From assembly GCF_051401765.1 (NCBI RefSeq), contig NW_027480467.1, positions 1,364,001 through 1,428,000 on the forward strand: DNA of 64,000 bases, written 5' to 3'. Positions 1 to 14,249 of this stretch are shown here, piece after piece (positions within the stretch are counted from its first letter, which is position 1; each line of letters opens with the position of its first letter). A program made the translations under genes and the position numbers. The notes under the pieces were generated by a model that was not told where the DNA came from, ran no database searches, and was given only the letters and a program-made list of their open reading frames with translations. The DNA comes from Calliopsis andreniformis (lineage: Eukaryota; Arthropoda; Insecta; Hymenoptera; Andrenidae).

Positions 1-3000
1 CAATCTCCAATCCTCATTCCCCAGTCCTCAATCTTCAATCCTCAATACTCAATCATCAATCCTCAATCCTCAGTCCTCAATCCTCAATCCTCAACCCTCA
101 AACCTCAATCCTCAACCGTCAGTCCTCGTCCTCAATCGTCAACCCTCAATGCTCAATCCTCATTCTTCAATCCTCAATACACAATCCTCAATATTCAATC
201 CTCAATCCTCAATACACTATTCTAAATCCTCAATCCTCAATCCTCAATATTCAACACTCAAGCCTCAAACATCAATCCTCAATACTCAATCATCAATCCT
301 CAATTCTCAATACTCAATAGAATATCCTGAATTCTCATGGTTCAATACTCAATCCGCAAAATTCAATAATCAAATCTCAATCCTCAAACATCAATCCTCA
401 ACACTCAATCCTCAATACTCAGTCCTCTCTCTTCAATCCTCCATCCTCAATCCTCAATCCTCAAGCGTCAATCCTCAATCCTCAATCCTCAACACTCAAT
501 ACTCAGTCCTCAAACCTCAATCCGGAATCCTCAATCCTCAATCATCATTCTTCAATCCTCAATACCCAATCCTCAATCTTCAATCCTCAATCCTCAATCC
601 TCAATTCTCAATCCTCAATCCTCAAACCTCAATTCTGAATCCTCAATAATGACTTCTCAATCTTCAGACATCAGTCCTCAACAATCAGTTGCCAATCCTC
701 AGCCCTCAATAGAATATCCTCAATTCACAGTTCTCAATACTCAATACACAATCTGCAATCTTCAAATCTCTATCCACAAACATCATTTCTCATCACTCAA
801 CCCTCAACACTCAGTCCTCAATGTTCAATCCTCAATCCTCAATTCTCAATCTTCAATCCTCAATACTGAATCTTCAATCCTCAATCCTCGATCCTCAATA
901 CTCAATCCTCAATCCTCAATCCTCAGTCCTCAATTTTCAATCCTCAATACTCAATCTTCAATCCAGAATCTTCAATCTTCAACCCTCAATCCTCAATCCT
1001 CAATCCTCAATCGTCAGTCTTCAATCCTCAATCCTCAATCTTCAATCCTCAATCCTCAATCCTCAATCCTCAATCCTCAATCTTCAATTCTCAATACTCA
1101 ATCTGCAATCTTCAGTCCTCAATCCTCAATCCTCAATCCTTATACTTGAATCCTCAATCCTCAGTCCTCAAACCTCAATTCTGAATCCTCAATCCTGCAT
1201 CCTCAATCTTCAGCCCTCAGTCCTCAACAATCAGTTGTCAATCCTCAGTCCCCAATAGAATATACTCAATTCACAGTTTTCAATACTCAATACTCAATCT
1301 GCAATCGTCAAATCTCTGTCCATATACATCAATTCTCATCACTCAACCCTGAACGCTCAGTCCTCAATGTTCAATCCTCAATCCTCAATTCTCAATCTTC
1401 AATCCTCAATACTGACTTTTCAATCCTCAATCCTCAATCCTCAATCCTCAATCCTCAATCCTCAATCCTCGGTAATCAATACTCAATCTTCAATACTCAA
1501 TCGTCAATCATCAGTCCTCAATCCTCAATCCTCAGTCCTCGTTCCTCAAGCCTCAAACCTCTACCCTCAGTCCTCATCCTCAATTCTCAATTCTCAATCC
1601 CCAATCCTCAATCCTCAATATTCTATCCTCAATATTCAACCTCCAGTCCTAGATCCTCAATCCCCAATCCTCAATCCTTAATCCTCAATCTTCAATGCTC
1701 AATCCCCAGTCCTCAATCTTCAATCCTCAATGCCCAAACCTCAATCCTCAATCCTCAGTCCTCAATCCTCAATCCTCAACGCTCTGACCTCAATCCTCAA
1801 CCGTCAGTCCTCGTCCTCAATCGTCAACACTCAATCCTCAATGCTCAATCTTCAATCCTCAATACTCAATATTCAATACTCAATCCTCAGACCTCAATCC
1901 TCAATCCTCAGTCCTCAATCCTCAATCCTCAATCCTCAATCCTCATTCTTCAATCCTCAATACCCAATCCTCAGTCTTCAATCCTCAATCCTCAATCCTC
2001 AATTCTCAATCCTCAATCCTCAGTCCTCAGTCCTCAAACCTCAATCCTCAACCTTCAGCCCTCATCCTCAATCCTCAATCCTCAATCCTCAATCCTCAAT
2101 CCTCAGTCCTCAATCTTCAATCCTCTATAATCAATCTCCAATCCTAGATCCTCAATCCCCAATCTTCAATCCTTAATCCTCAATCTCCAATCCTCATTCC
2201 CCAGTCCTCAATCTTCAATCCTCAATGCTCAATCCTCAATCCTCAATCCTCAATCGTCAATCCTCAATCCTCAGTAATCAATCCTCAATCTTCAATACTC
2301 AATCGTGAATCCTCATTCTTCAATTCTCAATCCTCAATCCTCGTTCCTCAAACCTCAAACCCCAACCCTCAGTACTCACCCTCAGTTCTCAATTCTCAAT
2401 CCTCAATCCTCAATCCTCAATCTTCAATCCTCAATAATCAATCTCCAATCCTAGATCCTCAATCCCCAATCCTCAATCCGTAATCCTCAATCTTCAATTT
2501 TCAGACTACAAACATCAATACTCAACCCTCAGACCTCGTCCTCAACCCACAACCCTCAATACTCAAACCTCAATATTCAATCATTAACATTCAGTCTTCA
2601 ATCCTCAATCCTCAATCCTCAATCCTCAACCCTCAATCCTCAATGTTCAATCCTCAATACCCAATCGTCAGTCTTCAATCCTCAATCCTCAATCCTCAAT
2701 CCTCAATCCTCAATATTCAACACACAAACCTCAACCATCAATCCTCAATACTCAACCATCAATTCTCAATTCTCAATACTCAGTAGAATATCCCGAATTC
2801 TGATGGTTCAATACTCAATCCACAAAATTCAATAACCAAATCTCAATCCTCAAACATCAATTCTTAACACTCAATCCTCAATACTCAGTCCTCTCTCTTC
2901 AATCCTCCATCCTCGATCCTCAACACTCAAGCGTCAATCCTCAATCCTCAATCCTCAACCCTCAATCCTCAGTCCTCAAACCTCAATCCGTAATCCTCAA

Positions 3001-6000
3001 TCTTGAAGCCTCCACCTTCAGCCGTCGGTCCTCAACAATCTATCGTCAATCCCCAATCCTCCATAGAATATCCTCAATTCACAGTTTTCAATACTCAATC
3101 CCCGTTCTTCAATCTTCAAATCTCAATCCACAAACATCAATTCTCATCACTCAACCCTCAGCACTCAGTCCTCAATCTTCAATCCACAATCCTCAATCCT
3201 CAATCTTCAATCCTCAATCCTCAATTCTCAATCCTCAATACTCAATCCTCAATCCTCAATCCTCAATCCTCAATCCTCAATCCTCAATCCTCATTCTTCA
3301 ATCCTCAATACCCAATCCTCAATCTTCAATCCTCAATCATCAATCCTCAATTCTCAATCCTCAATCCTCAATCCTCAGACCTCAAACATCAATACTCAAC
3401 CCTCAGTCCCCGTCCTCAATCCACAACCCTCAATCCTCAATCCACAACCCTCAATCCTCAATACACAATCTTCAATCCTCAAGCCTCAATCCTCGATCCT
3501 CAATCCTCAGTCATCAATACTCAATCTTCAATACTCAATCCTCAATCCTCAATCCTCAATCCTCAATCCCCCATCCTCAACCCTCAATCCTCATTCCTCA
3601 AACCTCAATCCTCAATCCTCAATCTTCAGTCCTCAATAATCAATCTCCAATCCTAGATCCTCAATCCCCAATATTCAATCCTAAATCCTCAACCTTCAAT
3701 CCGCATTCCCCAGTCCTCAATCTTCAATCCTCAATGCTCAATCCTCAATCCTCAATCCTCAATCCTCTGTCCTCAATCCTCAATCCTCAATCCTCCATCC
3801 TCAATCCTCAACCGTCAGTCCTCGTCCTCAGTACTCAAATCTCAATCCTCAATCCTCAATCTTCTATCATCAATACTCAATCCTCAATCCTCAATCCTTA
3901 ATCCTCAATCCTCAATCCTCAATCCTCAATATTGAACACACAACCGTCAACCATCAACCCTCAATGCTCAACCATCAATCCTCAATTCTCAATACTCAAT
4001 AGAATATCGTGAATTCTCATGGTTCAATACTCAATCCGCAAAATTCAATAATCAAATCTCAATCCTTAAACATCAATCCTCAACACTCAATCCTCAATAC
4101 TCAGTCCTGTCTCTTCAATCCTCCATCCTCAATCCTCAATCCTCAAGCGTCAATCCTCAATTCTCAAGCGTCAATCCTCAATCCTCAATCCTCAACCCTC
4201 AATACTCAGTCCTCAAACCTCAAACCTCAACCCTCAGTCCTCATCCTCAATTCTCAATTCTCAATTCTCAATCCTCAATCCTCAATCTTCAATCCTCAAT
4301 AATCAATCTCCAATCCTAGATCCTCAATCCCCAATCCTCAATTTTCAATCCTCAATACTCAATCTTCAATCCTCAGTCCTCAATCCTCAATCATCAATCC
4401 TCGTTGCTCAAACCTCAAACCTCAATCCCCAGTCCTCAATCTTCAATCCTCAATGCCCAAACCACAATCCTCGATCCTCAGTCCTCAATCCTCAATCCTC
4501 AACCCTCTAACCTCAATCCTCAACCGTCAGTCCTCGTCCTCAATCGTCAACACTCAATCCTCAATGCTCAATCTTCAATCCTCAATACTCAATATTCAAT
4601 ACTCAATCCTCAATCTGCAATCCTCAATCTTCAATCCTCAATCCTCAATCCTCAATCCTCAATCCTCAATCCTCATTCTTCAATCCTCAATACCCAATCC
4701 TCAGTCTTCAATCCTCAATCCTCAATCCTCAATTCTCAATCCTCACTCATCAAACCTCAATCCTCAATACTCATTCTTCAATCCTCAATACCCAATCCTC
4801 AATCTTCAATCCTCAATCCTCAATCCTCAATCCTCAATCCTCAATCCTCAGTCATCGATACTCAATCTTCAATACTCAATCCTCAATCCTGAATCCTCAA
4901 TCCTCAATCCTCAATCCTCAATCCTCCATCCTCAATCCTCAACCGTCAGTCCTCGTCCTCAGTACTCAAACCTCAATCCTCAATCCTCAATCTTCTATCA
5001 TCAATACTCAATCTTCAATCCTCAATCCTCAATTCTCTATCCTCAATACTCAATCCTCCAACCTCAATCCTCCAACCTCAATCCTCAATCCTCAATCCTC
5101 AATCCTCAATCCTCAATCCCCAATCCACAATCTTCAATCCTCAATACTCAATCTTCAACCCTCAATCCTCAACCCTCAATCCTCAATCCTCAAACCTCAA
5201 TCGTCAACCCTCAGTCCTCATCCTCAATTCTCAATTCTCAATCCTCAATCCTCAATCCTCAATCTTCAATCCTCTATAATCAATCTCCAATCCTAGATCC
5301 TCAATCCCCAATCTTCAATCCTTAATCCTCAATCTCCAATCCTCACTCCCCAGTCCTCAATCTTCAATCCTCAATGCTCAACCCTCAATCCTCAATCCTC
5401 AGTCCTCAATCCTCAACCCTCAATCCTCAATATTCAATCCTCAATACTCAATCTTCAATCCTCAATCCTCAATACTCAATCCCCAATCCTCATTCCACAA
5501 TCCTCATTCTTCAATCCTCAATACCCAATCCTCAATCTTCAATCCTCAATCCTCAATCCTCAGTTCGCAATCCTCAATCCTCAATCCTCAACCGTCAGTC
5601 CTCGTCCTCAATCGTCAACCCTCAATCCTCAATCCTCATTCTTCAATCCTCAATACACAATCCTCAATATTCAATCCTCAATCCTCAATCCTCTATTCTA
5701 AATCCTCAAACCTCAATCCTCAATATTCAACACACAACCCTGATCCATCAATCCTCAATACTCAACCATCAATCCTCAATTCTCAATACTCAATAGGATA
5801 TCCTGAATTCTCATGGTTCAATACTCAATCCACAAAATACAATAACCAAATCTCAATCATCAAACATCAATTCTCAACACTCAATCCTCAATACTCAGTC
5901 CTCTCTCTTCAATCCTCCATCCTCAATCCTCAATCCTCAAACCTCAATCCTCAATACTCAATACTCATTCTTCAATCCTCAATACCCAATCCTCAATCTT

Positions 6001-9000
6001 CAATCCTCAATCATCAATCCTCAATTCTCAATCCTCAATCCTCAATCCTCAAACCTCAATCCTCAATCGTCAATCCTCAATACTCAGTCTTCAAACCTCA
6101 ATCCTCAATCCTCAAACCTCAATCCTCATTCTTCAGACCTCAATACCCAATCCTCAATCTTCAATCCTCAATCCTCAATCCTCAATTCTCAATCCTCAAT
6201 CCTCAATCCTCAGGCCTCTAACAGCAATGCTCAGCCCTCAGTCCTCGTCCTCAATACACAACCATCAATACTGAATCCTCAATCTTCAATCATCAATATT
6301 CAACCTTCAGTCCTCAATCCTCAATCCTCAATCCTCAAACCTCAATACTCAACCGTAAGTCCTCGTCCTCAAACCTCAACCCTCAATCCTCAATCCTCAA
6401 TCTTCAATCATCAATACCCAATCTTCAATCCTCAATCCCCAATCCTCAATCCTCAATCCTCAGTCCTCAATACCCAAACCTCAATCTTCAATCCTCAATC
6501 TTCAATCCTCAATCCTCAACCCTCAATCCTCAGTCCTCAGTCCTCAAACCTCAATCCCCAGACCTCAGCCCTCATCATCAATCCTCAATCCTCAATCCTC
6601 AATCCTCAATCTTCAATCCTCAACACTCAATATTCAATACTCAATCCTCGATCCTCAATCTTCAATCATCAATATTCAATCTTCAATCCTCAATCCTCAA
6701 TCCTCAATATTCAATCCTCAATCCTCAATACCCAATACTCAATCTTCAATCCTCAGTCCTCAATCTTCAATCCTCAATGCTCAATCCTCAAATCTCGATC
6801 CTCAGTATTCAATCCTCAATCCTCAATCCTCAAACCTCAATCCTCAACCGTCAGTCCTCGTCCTCAAACCTCAACCCTCAATCCTCAATCCTCAATCTTC
6901 AATCATCAATACTCAATCTTCAATCCTCAATCCTCAATCCTCATTCCTCAATCCTCAATCCTCATTCCTCAATCCTCAATCCTCAATATTCAACGCACAA
7001 CCCTCAACCATCAATCCTCTATACTCAACCATCAATCATCAATTCTCAATACTCAATAGAATATCCTGAATTCTCATTGTGCAATACTCAATCCACAATA
7101 TTCAATAATCAAATCTCAATCCTCAAACACCAATTCTCAACATTCAATCCTCAACACTCAGTCCTCTCTCTTCAATCGTCCACCCTCAATCCTCAATCCT
7201 CAAACGTCAATCCTCAATCCTCAATCCTCAACCCTCAATCCTCAGTTCTCAAACATCCATCCCGAGTCCTCAATCCTGAATCCTTAATCTTCAGCCATCA
7301 GTCCTCAACAATCAATTGTCAATCTTCAATCCTCAATAGAATATCCTCAATTCACAGTTTTGAATACTCAATCCCCATTCTTCAATCTTCAAATCTCAAT
7401 CCACAAACATCAATTCTCATCACGCAACCCTCAACACTCAGTCCTCAATCTTCAATCCTCAATCCTCAATACCCAATCTTCAATCCTCAATACTCAATCT
7501 TCAATCCTCAATCCTCAATTCTCAATCCGCAATGCTCAATACTCAATCCTCAATCCTCAGACCTCAATCCACAATCCTCAATCCTCAAACCTCAATCCTC
7601 AATCGTCAGCCCTCGTCCTCAATCCTCAACAATCAATCCTCAATCCTCAATCTTCAATCATCAATACTCAATCTTCAATCCTCAATCTTCAATCCTCAAT
7701 CCTCAACCCTCAATCCTCAATCCTCAGTCCTCAAACATCAAACCTGAATCCTCAATCCTGAATCCTCAATCTTCTGACCTCAGTCCTCAACAATCAGTCG
7801 CCAATTCTCAATCCTCAATGGAATATCATCAATTCACAGATTTCAATACACAATACTCAATCTGCAATCTTCAAATCTCTATCCACAAACATCAATTCTC
7901 ATCATTCAACCCTCAACACTCAGTTCCCAATCCTCAATCTTCAATCCTCAATCCTCAATGCTCAGTCCTCAATCCTCAACCTTCAATTCTCAATACTCAA
8001 TCCTCAATCCTCAATTCTCAATACTCAATCCTCAATCCTCAATCTTCAATCCTCAATCCTCAATCCTCAATCTTCAATCGTCAATCCTCAATACTCAATC
8101 TTCAATCCTCAATACTCAGTCTTCAATCCTCAATCCTCAATTCTCTAACCTCAATGCTCAATACTCAATCGTCAATCCTCAATACCCAATCCTCAATCAT
8201 CAATCCTCAATCCTCAATCCTCAATCCTCAATCCTCAATCTTCAATCCTCAATACTCAATCTTCAATCCTCAATACTCAATCTTCAATCCTCAATCCTCA
8301 ATCCTCGGTCCTCAATCCTCAATCGTCAATCTCCAATTCTGAATACTCAATCTTCAATCCTCAGTCCTCAATCCTCAATACTCCATCCTCAATTCTCATT
8401 CCTCAATCCTCAATCCTCAACCCTCAATCCTCAATCCTCAATCGTCAATCCTCAATCTTCAATCCTCAATACTCAATCTTCAATCCTCAATCCTCAATCC
8501 TCATTTTTCAATCCTCTATAACCAATCCTCAAACTTCAATCCTCAATCCTCAATCCTCAATTCTCAATCCTCAATCCTCAAATCCTCAGACCTCAAACAG
8601 CCATACTCAACCCTCAGTCCTCGTCCTCAATCCACAACCATCAATACTCAATCCTCAACCTTCAATCATCAATATTCAATCTTCAGTCCTCAATCCTCTA
8701 TCCTCAATCCTCAATCCTCAATCCTCAATGTTCAATGCGCAATACCCAATCCTCAATCTTCAATCCTCAATCCTCAATCCCCATTCTTCAATCTTCAAAT
8801 CTCAACCCACAAACATCAATTATCATCACTCAACCCTCGACACTCAGTCCTCAATCTTCAATCCTCAATCCTCAAACCTCAATCTTCAATCCTCAATACT
8901 CAATCTTCAATCCTCAATCCTCAATTCTCAATCCTCAATAATCAACCCTCCATCCTCAATCCTCAATCCTCAATCCTCAATAATCATTCCTCAATCCTCA

Positions 9001-11288
9001 ATACCAAATCCTCAATCTTCAATCCTCAATCCTCAATCCTCAATCCCCAATCCTCAATCCTCAATCCTCAGTCCTCAAACCTCAATCTTCAATCCTCAAT
9101 ACACAATCTTCAATCCTCAATCCTCAATCCTCGGTCCTCAATCCTCAATCGCCAATCTCCAATCCTGAATACTCAATCTTCAATCCTCAATCCCCAATCC
9201 TCAATCCTCATTTCTCAATCCTCACTCTTCATTCCTCAATACCCAATCCTCAATCTTCAATCCTCAATCCTCAATCCTCAATTCTCCACCCTCAATCCTC
9301 ATTCCTCAGTCCTCAACTCTCAATCCTCAATCCTAAGTCCTCAGTCCTCAGACCTCAATACTCAACCCTCAGCCCTCATCCTCAATCCTCAATCCTCAAT
9401 CTTCAATCCTCAATACTCAATCCTCAATCCTCAATCCACAATTCTCAATACTCAATACTCAATCCTCAATCGTCAATCCTCAATCCCCAATCCTCAATCT
9501 TCAATCCTCAATCCTCAATCCTCAATCCTCAATCCTCAATATTCAACACACAACCGTCAACCATCAATCCTCAATACTCAACCATCAATCCTCATTTCTC
9601 GATACTCAATAGAATATCCTGAATTCTCATGGTTCAATACTCAATCCACAATATTCAAAAATCAAATCTCAATCCTCAAACATCAATTCTCAACACTCAA
9701 TCCTCAACACTCAGTCCTCGCTCTTCAATCCTCCATCCTCAATCCTCAATCCTCAAGCGTCAGTCCTGAATCCTCAATCCTCAATCCTCAATCCTCAATC
9801 TTCAATCCTCAGTACCAAATCCTCAATCTTCAATACTCAATCCTCAATCCTCAATCTTCAATCCTCAATACTCAATCTTCAGCCCTCAATCCTCAATCCT
9901 CAATCCTCAATCCTCATTCTTCAATCCTCAATACCCAATCCTCAATCTTCACTCCTCAATCCTCAATCCTCAATTCTCAATCCTCAATCCTCAATCCTCT
10001 GATCTCAAACATCAATACTCAATCCTCAGTCCTCGTCCTCAATCCACAACCCTCAATCCACAATCCTCAATCTTCAATTCTCAATCCTCTACCCTCAGTG
10101 TTCAATCCTCAATGCCCAATCCTCAATCTTCAATCTTCAATCCTCAGTCCTCAATACCCAATCCTCAATCTTCAATCCTCAATCTTCAATCCTCAATCCT
10201 CAATACTCAATCCTCTACCCTCAGTGTTCAATCCTCAATACCCAATCCTCAATCTTCAATCCTCAATCCTCAATCCTCAATCCCCAATCCTCAATCCTCA
10301 ATCCTCAGTCCTCAATACCCAATCCTCAATCTTCAATCCGCAATCTTCAATCCTCAATCCTCAACCCTCAATCCTCAGTCCTCAGTCCTCAAACCTCAAT
10401 CCCCAGACCTCAGCCCTTATCATCAATCCTCAATCCTCAATCCTCAATCCTCAATCTTCAATCCTCAATCCTCAATACTCAATACTCCATCCTCAATCCT
10501 CATTCCTCATTCCTCAATACACAATCCTCAATCTTCGATCCTCAATCCTCAATCCTCAATTCTCAATCCTCAATCCTCAGTCCTCAGTCCTCAAACCTCA
10601 ATCCTCATCACTCAGACCTCATCCTCAATCCTCAATCCTCAATCCTCAATCCACAATCTTCAATCCTCTATCCTCAATCCTCAATCCTCAATCCTCAGTC
10701 CTCAATCTTCAATCCTCAATGCTCAATCCTCAATCCTCAATACTCAATCTTCAGTCCTCAATCATCAATTCTCAATCCTCAATGCTCAATACTCTATCGT
10801 CAATCCTCAATCCCCAATCCTCAATCTTCAATCCTCAATCCTCAATCCTCAATCCTCAATCCTCAATCCTCAATCCTCAATACTCAATCTTCAATCCTCA
10901 ATACTCAATCTTCAATCCTCAATCCTCAATACTCAATCCTCAATCCTCAATCCTCAATCCTCAATCCTCAATCCTCAATCGTCAATCCTTAATCTTCAAT
11001 CCTCAATCCTCAATCCTCAATCTTCAAACCTCAATCCTCAACCCTCAGCCCTCATCCTCAATCCTCAATCATCAATCTTCAATCCTCAATCCTCAATCCT
11101 CAATTCTCAATCCCCAATCCTCAGTCCTCAGTCCTCAAACCTCTACCCTCAACCCTCAGCCCTCATCCTCAATCCTCAATCGTCAATCGTCAATCCTCAA
11201 TCCTCAATAATCATTCGTCAACCGTCAATACCAAATCCTCAATCTTCAATCCTCAATCCTCAATCCTCAATCCTCAATCCTCAGTCCT
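1..11288 (+). repeat. Diverged satellite region with short duplications
   Basis: There are no genes here. Heptamers carry many variants and duplicated segments are short. About 1,680-2,170 resembles about 4,400-4,750 and 5,250-5,340; the first 50 bases recur at 2,181 and nearly so at 5,331. M1 modules lie at about 320, 2,785, 4,002, 5,797, 7,059 and 9,612, and M2 modules at 712, 1,258, 3,065, 7,339 and 7,820. About 6,050-6,430 is a copy of about 16,240-16,640 (offset 10,194). About 8,776-9,130 matches about 26,092-26,400, and about 9,500-10,000 matches about 16,680-17,090. The higher divergence suggests an older part of the array, or one homogenised less often. Confidence 0.8.
7308..7319. repeat. 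12-bp dyad 31 bp before M2
   Basis: ACAATCAATTGT is an inverted repeat with 5-bp arms and a 2-base centre. Further exact copies: 46,053-46,064, 55,244-55,255, 60,122-60,133 and 62,849-62,860, all starting 31 bp before the M2 GAATAT. Many other M2 copies have the variant ACAATCAGTTGT, which keeps 4-bp arms. Confidence 0.75.
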
Positions 11289-12582
11289 CACACCTCAATC
11301 CTGAATCCTCACTCCTGAATCATCAATCTTCAGCCCTCAGTCCTCTACAATCAGTTGTCAATCCTCAATCCTCAATAGAATATCATCAATTCTCAGTTTT
11401 CATTACTCAATACTCGATCTGCAATCTTCAAATCTCTATCCACAAACATCAATTCTCATCACTCAACCCTCAACTCTCAGTCCCAAATCCTCAATATTCG
11501 ATCCTCAATCCTCAACCCTCAATCCACAATCCTCAACCTTCAATCCTCAACGCTCAACCTTCAATGCTCATTCCTCAATCGTCAATCCTCAATTCTCAAT
11601 CCTCAATCGTGAATCTTCAATAATCAATCCTCTATTCTCAATCCTCAATACTCAATCCTCAATCGTCAATCCTCAATCCCCAATCCTCAATCTTCAGTCC
11701 TCAATCCTCAATACTCAATCCTCAATCCTCAATCTTCAATCCTCAGTACTCAACCTTCAATCCTCAATCCTCAATCGTCAATCCTCAATCCTCAATCCTC
11801 AATCCTCAATCTTCAATCCTCAATACACAGTCTTCAATCCTCAATCCTCAATCCTCAATCCTCAATCCTCAATCCTCAATCCTCATTCCCCAATCCTCAA
11901 TACCCAATCTTCAATCCTCAATCCTCAATCCTCAATTCTCAATCCTCAGTCATCAATCCTCAGACCTCAAACAGCAATACTCAACCCTCAGTCCTCGGCC
12001 TCAATCCACAAACATCAATACTCAATCCTCAATCTTCAATCGTCAATATTCAATATTCAGTCCTCAATCCTCTATCCTCAATACTCAATCCTCAATCCTC
12101 AATGTTCAATCCGCAATACCCGATCCTCAATCATCAATCCTCAATCCTCAATCCTCAATCCTCAATCCTCAATCCTCAATCCTCAATCCTCGGTCCTCAA
12201 ACCTCAATCCTGAATCCTCAATCCTGCATCCTCAATCTTCAGACCTCAGTCCTCAAGAATCAGTTGTCAATTCTCAATCCTCAATAGAATATCATCAATT
12301 CACTGTTTTCATTACCCAATACTCAATCTGCAATCTCCAAATCTCTATCCACAGACATCAATTCTCAACACTCAAACCTCAACACTCAGTCCCCAATCCT
12401 CAATCTTCAATCCTCAATCATCAATCCTCAATCCTCAATCCTCAATCTTCAATCCTCAATACTCAATCTTCAATCCTCAATCCTCAATACTCAATCCTCA
12501 GTCCTCATTCTTCTATCCTCAATACCAAATCCTCAATCTTCAATCCTCAATCCTCAATCCTCAATCCTCAATCCTCAGTCCT
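11289..12582 (+). repeat. HOR of about 1.29 kb, copy A
   Basis: This unit starts at a distinctive TCACACCTC variant (11,289), which recurs at 12,583 (offset 1,294), 14,608 and 23,886. The internal ATGTTCAATCCGCAATACCC variant at 12,102 recurs at 13,389 (offset 1,287). The change of offset shows that the two copies differ by one heptamer. The unit contains an M2-type module (GAATATCATCAATTCTCAG) near its start and a second one in its last 300 bases. Confidence 0.82.
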
Positions 12583-13870
12583 CACACCTCAATCCTGAAT
12601 CCTCACTCCTGAATCATCAATCTTCAGCCCTCAGTCCTCTACAATCAGTTGTCAATCCTCAATCCTCAATAGAATATCATCAATTCTCAGTTTTCATTAC
12701 TCAATACTCAATCTGCAATATTCAAATCTCTATCCACAAACATCAATTCTCATCACTCAACCCTCAACTCTCAGTCCCAAATCCTCAATATTCGATCCTC
12801 AATCCTCAACCCTCAATCCACAATCCTCAACCTTCAATCCTCAACGCTCAATCTTCAATGCTCATTCCTCAATCGTCAATCCTCAATTCTCAATCCTCAA
12901 TCGTGAATCTTCAATAATCAATCCTCTATTCTCAATCCTCAATACTCAATCCTCAATCGTCAATCCTCAATCCCCAATCCTCAATCTTCAGTCCTCAATC
13001 CTCAATACTCAATCCTCAATCCTCAATCTTCAATCCTCAGTACTCAACCTTCAATCCTCAATCCTCAATCCTCAATCCTCAATCCTCAATCCTCAATCCT
13101 CAATCTTCAATCCTCAATACACAGTCTTCAATCCTCAATCCTCAATCCTCAATCCTCAATCCTCAATCCTCATTCCCCAATCCTCAATACCCAATCTTCA
13201 ATCCTCAATCCTCAATCCTCAATTCTCAATCCTCAGTCATCAATCCTCAGACCTCAAACAGCAATACTCAACCCTCAGTCCTCGGCCTCAATCCACAAAC
13301 ATCAATACTCAATCCTCAACCTTCAATCGTCAATATTCAATATTCAGTCCTCAATCCTCTATCCTCAATACTCAATCCTCAATCCTCAATGTTCAATCCG
13401 CAATACCCAATCCTCAATCATCAATCCTCAATCCTCAATCCTCAATCCTCAATCCTCAATCCTCAACCCTCAATCCTCGGTCCTCAAACCTCAATCCTGA
13501 ATCCTCAATCCTGCATCCTCAATCTTCAGACCTCAGTCCTCAAGAATCAGTTGTCAATTCTCAATCCTCAATAGAATATCATCAATTCCCTGTTTTCAAT
13601 ACCCAATACTCAATCTGCAATCTCCAAATCTCTATCCACAAACATCAATTCTCAACACTCAAACCTCAACACTCAGTCCCCAATCCTCAATCTTCAATCC
13701 TCAATCATCAATCCTCAATCCTCAATCCTCAATCTTCAATCCTCAATACTCAATCTTCAATCCTCAATCCTCAATACTCAATCCTCAGTCCTCATTCTTC
13801 TATCCTCAATACCCAATCCTCAATCTTCAATCCTCAATCCTCAATCCTCAATTCTCAATCCTCAATCCTC
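12583..13870 (+). repeat. HOR of about 1.29 kb, copy B
   Basis: This copy directly follows copy A with the same order of variants. Near 13,811 it leaves the pattern: copy A continues with ATACCAAATCC and the TCACACCTC variant, whereas copy B continues with ATACCCAATCC and then a CTTATCTCAAACATC variant. It is part of the larger block about 12,180-14,230 that is copied at about 23,483-25,510. Confidence 0.8.
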
Positions 13871-14249
13871 AATCCTCTTATCTCAAACATCAATACTCAA
13901 TCCTCAGTCCTCGTCCTCAATCCACAACCCTCAATCCACAATCCTCAATCTTCAATTCTCAATCCTCAATCCTCAGTCCTCAGTCCTCAAACCTCAATCC
14001 TCAGACCACAGCCCTCATCACCAATCCTCTATCCTCAATCCTCAATCCTCAATCTTCAATCCTCAATACTGAATATACAATCCTCAATCCTCAATCCTCA
14101 ATCTTTAATCGTCAATCCTCAATCCTCAATCATCATTATTAAATCCTCAATACCCAATCCTCAATCTTCAATCCTGAATCCTCAATCCTAAATTCTCAAT
14201 CCTCAATCCTCAGTCCTCAGTCCTCAAACCTCAATCTTCAATCCTCAAT
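13871..14249 (+). repeat. Junction segment between HOR copies
   Basis: This stretch separates copy B from copy C and has no gene. It carries the CTTATCTCAAACATC variant and a TCATTATTAAATCC variant. The same succession appears at about 25,160-25,500, where three heptamers present here near 14,061-14,090 are missing: the offset falls from 11,303 to 11,282, a change of 21 bp. Confidence 0.7.

Noticed and set aside
2122..2134. Promoter-like TATAAT at about 2,125 and 5,275
   Set aside because: It is a chance variant (CTCTATAATCAATC) in duplicated satellite, with no gene or initiator context.
6777..8342. Forward open frame of 521 codons, and others: 10,112-11,623 (503), 15,421-16,737 (438), 45,811-46,983 and 55,002-56,174 (390), 59,880-61,010 (376)
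   Set aside because: The heptamer is stop-free in every forward frame, overlapping frames are open at once with the same peptide, starts are chance ATG or GTG variants, and ends fall at random TGA, TAA or TAG variants. No domain, signal peptide or codon-position bias is visible.
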